Origin: Acetobacteraceae bacterium
GTDB lineage: Bacteria > Pseudomonadota > Alphaproteobacteria > Acetobacterales > Acetobacteraceae
Reading direction: 5' to 3'
Length of the DNA: 11,322 bases
Assembly (NCBI GenBank): GCA_027323595.1
Contig: DAHWBL010000088.1
Location: forward strand, 1 to 11,322
The stretch's first letter is position 1. Every line of letters begins with the position of its first letter. Shown here piece after piece: positions 8,679 through 11,322 of the stretch. A program made the translations under genes and the position numbers. Below the pieces are notes generated by a model. That model made no database searches. It had not been told where the DNA came from and saw nothing but the letters and a program-made list of their open reading frames with translations.

Positions 8679-9647
8679 ATGACGCGCGGACACACCCGGC
8701 GGCCTGGCTATCGTCCACGCCTCGCGGCCGCCCTGGTCGCGTGGCTCGCGTTCGCCCCGATCGCTGTTGCCCCGATCGCTGTCGCAAACGAGATCGTTCG
8801 TGTCGTCCACACATCCTCCTCCACCTACACCGCCGCCTTCGCCGCGCTCGACCAGGGCTTCTTCGCCGCCCACGGGCTCGATGTCCGCTTCAGCCAGACC
8901 GCGATCAACTCCAACATCCCCGCCGCCCTCCTGTCCGGCTCGGCCGACATCGGCGGCCCGTCCTCGGCGGTGATGATCCAGGCGGTCGATGGCGGGCTCG
9001 CGCTGCTCGCGATCGCGGGCACCGGGCTCGCCTATCCGGGCGGCACCAACGAGGCGGCCGTCGCGCGTCCTGATGCCGGCATCCATGCCCCGGCGGACTA
9101 TATCGGCCGGCGTGTCGGCGTGCCTGGCATCGGCGTCATCACCGACATCTTTTTCCGCTACTGGCTGATCGCCAATCATGTAGACCCCGCCAAGGTGATC
9201 TACGCCGAGGTCGCCAACCCGCAACAATATGACGCGCTGCGCGGCGGCGGCGTCGATGCGGTGGCGGCCAACGATCCGCAGCTCTTTCGCCTCATCCGTT
9301 CCGGCGTCGGCGTCGAGGCCGGTCGCTTTCTCGACGCTCTGCCCGGCGCGATCCCGATCATCGTCTACGCCGTCACCCCCGACTACGCCGCCCGTCACCG
9401 CGCCACCGTGCTCGCCTTCCAGGCCGCGCACCGCGAAGGCGTGGCCTACGTCGAACAACATCCCGACGAGGCGCGCGCCATCCTCGCGCGCCACCTGCAT
9501 TTGTCCGACGAGGTGGTGAAGGACATGGAGATGCCGAAATACCAGGCCGATATCGCGCCCGAGCAGATCGGCCGCATGATCGACATCATGCAGCGGCTGA
9601 ACATGTTGCAGAGCCATCCAGACCCCGCCGCGCTGGTCTTTCGCTGA
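8679..9647 (+). CDS. Secreted NitT/TauT/SsuA-family substrate-binding protein (orphan)
   Basis: This is the periplasmic receptor of an ABC importer of the nitrate/taurine/sulfonate/NMT1-like class. The 322-residue precursor has a basic N-region, a hydrophobic core and a likely cleavage after AVA at residue 36. The mature part shows the family pattern: strand 38-44, FAALDQGFFAAHGLDVRF (54-71), SGSADIGGPSSA (86-97), and the second lobe from DYIGRRVGVPG onward with ANPQQYDALRGGGVDAV. ATG 8679 has GGGGGAG at 8664-8670, 8-nt spacing; an in-frame start at 8481 would extend into the dioxygenase region. No permease or ATPase gene is near, so it must use distant partners or act as an orphan receptor. 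Divergence from the dioxygenase operon suggests its ligand is the aromatic substrate; that is inference. Its stop lies 6 nt from that of convergent panC. Confidence 0.88.
   Translation: MTRGHTRRPGYRPRLAAALVAWLAFAPIAVAPIAVANEIVRVVHTSSSTYTAAFAALDQGFFAAHGLDVRFSQTAINSNIPAALLSGSADIGGPSSAVMIQAVDGGLALLAIAGTGLAYPGGTNEAAVARPDAGIHAPADYIGRRVGVPGIGVITDIFFRYWLIANHVDPAKVIYAEVANPQQYDALRGGGVDAVAANDPQLFRLIRSGVGVEAGRFLDALPGAIPIIVYAVTPDYAARHRATVLAFQAAHREGVAYVEQHPDEARAILARHLHLSDEVVKDMEMPKYQADIAPEQIGRMIDIMQRLNMLQSHPDPAALVFR
8754..8783 (+). repeat. 15-bp tandem duplication inside the signal peptide
   Basis: GCCCCGATCGCTGTT (8754-8768) is followed at once by GCCCCGATCGCTGTC (8769-8783), identical but for the last base. 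It repeats the peptide unit APIAV, so two AVA-type signal-peptidase sites occur near residues 29-36. It looks like a recent in-frame duplication. Confidence 0.85.
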
Positions 9648-9653
9648 ACGAAA

Positions 9654-10508
9654 TCACCTGCTCTCGACAGCGAAATTGTCGATCAGCCTGGTCCGCCCCA
9701 CGCGCACCGCGGCCAGCAGCCGGCACGGCCGGTCCGCCCGGCGCAGCGCCAGAAGGCTCGTCGCGTCGCATAATTCCAGATAATCGATCGCCCCGATCCC
9801 CGCGCGTTGCAGCCGCGCCCGCGCCGAGGCCAGCACCGGGTCCACCGCCGCGCCGGCGCCGATCTGCACCGCCGCGTCCTGCAGAATGCGCGGCAGCATC
9901 GCCGCGGTCGCGCGCTCGGCGTCCGACAGATAGTCATTGCGCGACGACAGCGCGAGCCCGTCCGCCTCGCGCACCGTGGGCACCGCGCGGATCGCCACCG
10001 GCAGATCCAGATCGCGCGCCATGCGCCGCACCAGTTGCAGCTGCTGGTAATCCTTCTCGCCAAAATAAGCCGAATCCGGCAGCGCCTGCATCAGCAGCTT
10101 GCACACCACCGTCGCGACCGCGGTGAAATGCCCCGGCCGATGCACCGCATCCAGCACCTGGCTGATCGGCCCGCCGACCTGGATCTGGGTGGCAAAGCCG
10201 TCCGGATACATCTCCTCCACGCGCGGCAGATACAGTGCCGAGACGCCGGCATCGGCGAGCAACGCGGCATCCGCTTCGGGCTGGCGCGGATACAGCTCGA
10301 AATCCTCGCCCGGCCCGAACTGCGTGGGGTTGACGAAGATCGACACCACCGCGCGCGGGTGCTGGCCAAGGGCTGCGCGCACCAGCGCCAGATGCCCCGC
10401 ATGCAGCGCGCCCATCGTGGGCACCAGCCCGACGCCGTCGCCCGCCTCCCGCCATTGCCCGATCTGGCGCCGCAACTCGGCGATGCCATGCAGCACCGGC
10501 AGTCCCAT
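9654..10508 (-). CDS. panC: Pantothenate synthetase PanC
   Basis: PanC joins pantoate and beta-alanine with ATP to form pantothenate, the precursor of coenzyme A, in the cytoplasm. The 284-residue protein matches the usual length. It shows the ATP motif PTMGALHAGH (30-39), VNPTQFGPGEDFELYPR (59-75), FGEKDYQQ (149-156) and the SSRN loop (188-191). ATG 10508 lies 7 nt after the GST stop; its Shine-Dalgarno GAGG (10517-10514) overlaps that TGA, with 5-nt spacing, which favours this start over an upstream one at 10547 that would lie inside the GST gene. GST and panC are therefore probably co-transcribed and perhaps coupled. panB is not adjacent. It is convergent with the binding-protein gene, with no clear terminator in the 6-nt gap. 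Confidence 0.96.
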   Translation of the reverse strand: MGLPVLHGIAELRRQIGQWREAGDGVGLVPTMGALHAGHLALVRAALGQHPRAVVSIFVNPTQFGPGEDFELYPRQPEADAALLADAGVSALYLPRVEEMYPDGFATQIQVGGPISQVLDAVHRPGHFTAVATVVCKLLMQALPDSAYFGEKDYQQLQLVRRMARDLDLPVAIRAVPTVREADGLALSSRNDYLSDAERATAAMLPRILQDAAVQIGAGAAVDPVLASARARLQRAGIGAIDYLELCDATSLLALRRADRPCRLLAAVRVGRTRLIDNFAVESR

Positions 10509-10515
10509 CTCCGCC

Positions 10516-11154
10516 TCAGACCAGCGGTAGTGCTGCGTGACGCACATAGGCCGGCCGCGTCAGCAGCCGCTCGTACCACGCGCGCAACGCCGGCATCTCC
10601 GGCCGCTCGATATCCAGCGCATAGAACCGGTGCACCAGCACGCCGAGCGGAATATCGGCCAGGCTGAACCCATCCCCGGCGACATAGGCGTGCGCCTCCA
10701 ACTGCGGCAGCAGCAATCGCCAGCCGGCGGCCAGCGCCTTCGCATCGCGGGCGATCTGCGCCGGATCACGCTGCGCCGCCGGCAGGCGGATCAGCGGGCG
10801 GAACACCGCCACCACCAGGCCGTTCAGCACCGTCTGCTGGAAATCCATCCATTGATCGATGGTCGCGCGCATCCGCGGCGCCTGCGGCCATAGCGGCGTG
10901 GGATGGATGCTGGCCAGATAGCGCAGAATCGCGTTGCTCTCCCACAGCCGGAAATCGCCGTCCTGCAAGGTCGGCACCAGCCCGGTCGGGTTGTGGCGCC
11001 GATATTCGGGCGAATCGGTGCCGCCGAAATCGCCGCCGACATCGTGGCGCTGATAATCCAGCCCCAGCTCATCGAGCAGCCACAGCACCTTCATCACGTT
11101 CGACGAGGTGCTGCGCCCCCACAGAATGAGTTGCGCGTCGTTGGTCTGTGGCAT
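10516..11154 (-). CDS. Glutathione S-transferase family protein
   Basis: GSTs conjugate or reduce substrates with glutathione in the cytoplasm. The 212-residue protein has the thioredoxin-like N-terminal domain (about 8-85) with WGRSTSSNVMKVLWLLDELGL (12-32), in which a Ser (15, 17 or 18) is the likely catalytic or glutathione-activating residue. It also has the cis-Pro region TGLVPTLQDGD (57-67) and the glutathione-binding ESNAILRYLA (72-81). A helical C-terminal domain follows with GDGFSLADIPLG (160-171), the N-capping box region. ATG 11154 has GGGGAA 6 nt upstream. It is the first gene of a leftward pair with panC and has a dyad symmetry element 15 nt upstream. Specific substrate unknown. 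A role in ring-cleavage chemistry (maleylpyruvate isomerase-like) is conceivable given the neighbourhood, but no residue shows it. Confidence 0.92.
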   Translation of the reverse strand: MPQTNDAQLILWGRSTSSNVMKVLWLLDELGLDYQRHDVGGDFGGTDSPEYRRHNPTGLVPTLQDGDFRLWESNAILRYLASIHPTPLWPQAPRMRATIDQWMDFQQTVLNGLVVAVFRPLIRLPAAQRDPAQIARDAKALAAGWRLLLPQLEAHAYVAGDGFSLADIPLGVLVHRFYALDIERPEMPALRAWYERLLTRPAYVRHAALPLV

Positions 11155-11169
11155 GGTCCGTTCCCCGGC

Positions 11170-11191
11170 AGTCTGTTGGTCCGCGCAGACT
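11170..11191. promoter_or_regulatory. Dyad element in the GST divergent promoter region
   Basis: AGTCTG (11170-11175) and CAGACT (11186-11191) are perfect inverted arms separated by 10 nt. The centre-to-centre distance of 16 nt resembles a dimeric regulator site. It is 15 nt upstream of the GST ATG and 70 nt from the divergent gene's ATG. A LysR- or MarR-type operator is possible; none can be named. Confidence 0.35.
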
Positions 11192-11261
11192 AGGCGAGCC
11201 GGGCGCTTGCTCCAAGCCGGCCGGCGCGCGATGAAGGGGCGAACCGCGACAGGATGGGATC

Positions 11262-11322
11262 ATGCGCAGTGCGTCTCCGCGCCTCATGGGCGGGATGGTC
11301 GGCCTCATCGGGCTCGCCGCGC
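11262..11322 (+). CDS. Start of a probable secreted or membrane protein (runs off right edge)
   Basis: Only 20 codons are visible. ATG 11262 has AGGA at 11251-11254, 7-nt spacing. The peptide begins MRSASPR and passes into a hydrophobic Gly/Leu/Ile/Ala run, as in a signal peptide or first membrane helix. It is divergent from the GST gene across 107 bp. The product cannot be recognised. An alternative ATG at 11231 in another frame gives a polar peptide and has no good ribosome site, so it is less likely. Confidence 0.5.
   Translation, partial: MRSASPRLMGGMVGLIGLAA

Noticed and set aside
10509..10547. Upstream start of PanC inside the GST gene
   Set aside because: It would overlap the GST coding region by over 30 nt and add residues absent from PanC; ATG 10508 has a good ribosome site and gives the normal length.

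Overview
The window is a high-GC chromosomal segment that most resembles Alphaproteobacteria, probably Rhodospirillales/Acetobacteraceae. The evidence is the SSB, GyrA and CoaD protein style, the gyrA-coaD-peptidylprolyl isomerase order, and a GTTC-N7-GTTC LexA box of the alphaproteobacterial type. The taxon is an inference; no 16S gene is present.

Housekeeping half (1-5649): the 5' part of uvrA runs leftward off the window edge. It is divergent from ssb, and the two genes share a short regulatory region with a perfect LexA box. ssb is followed by gyrA, coaD and a cyclophilin-type peptidylprolyl isomerase. gyrA has a TTG start that overlaps the stop of a 13-codon mini-ORF, and that mini-ORF begins where a promoter with a perfect TATAAT -10 would start transcription. 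coaD overlaps the gyrA stop. The isomerase has two good starts, one with a Tat-like signal peptide and one without. A strong hairpin terminator ends the run and tRNA-Lys(UUU) follows.

Accessory metabolic block (5650-9647): after the tRNA come four genes that look like a small aromatic-compound module. A cytoplasmic protein like 4,5-dihydroxyphthalate decarboxylase is on +. A two-domain VOC extradiol-type dioxygenase and an FAH-superfamily hydrolase form an operon on -. A secreted NitT/TauT/SsuA-type substrate-binding protein is on +, divergent from the dioxygenase and without its own permease or ATPase here. Together they could take up an aromatic acid, decarboxylate it, cleave the ring and process the product. 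This pathway is inferred; no substrate can be read from the sequence.

Right end (9654-11322): panC and a glutathione S-transferase form a tight leftward pair (GST then panC, stop and Shine-Dalgarno overlapping). Divergent from the GST, the first codons of an apparent secreted protein run off the right edge. I found no integrase, transposase, CRISPR array or rRNA. There is no gene-free stretch over 300 bases; the longest are 845-1035 and 5650-5809. The best candidate for something undescribed is the four-gene aromatic module; the most unusual regulatory layout is the gyrA leader.
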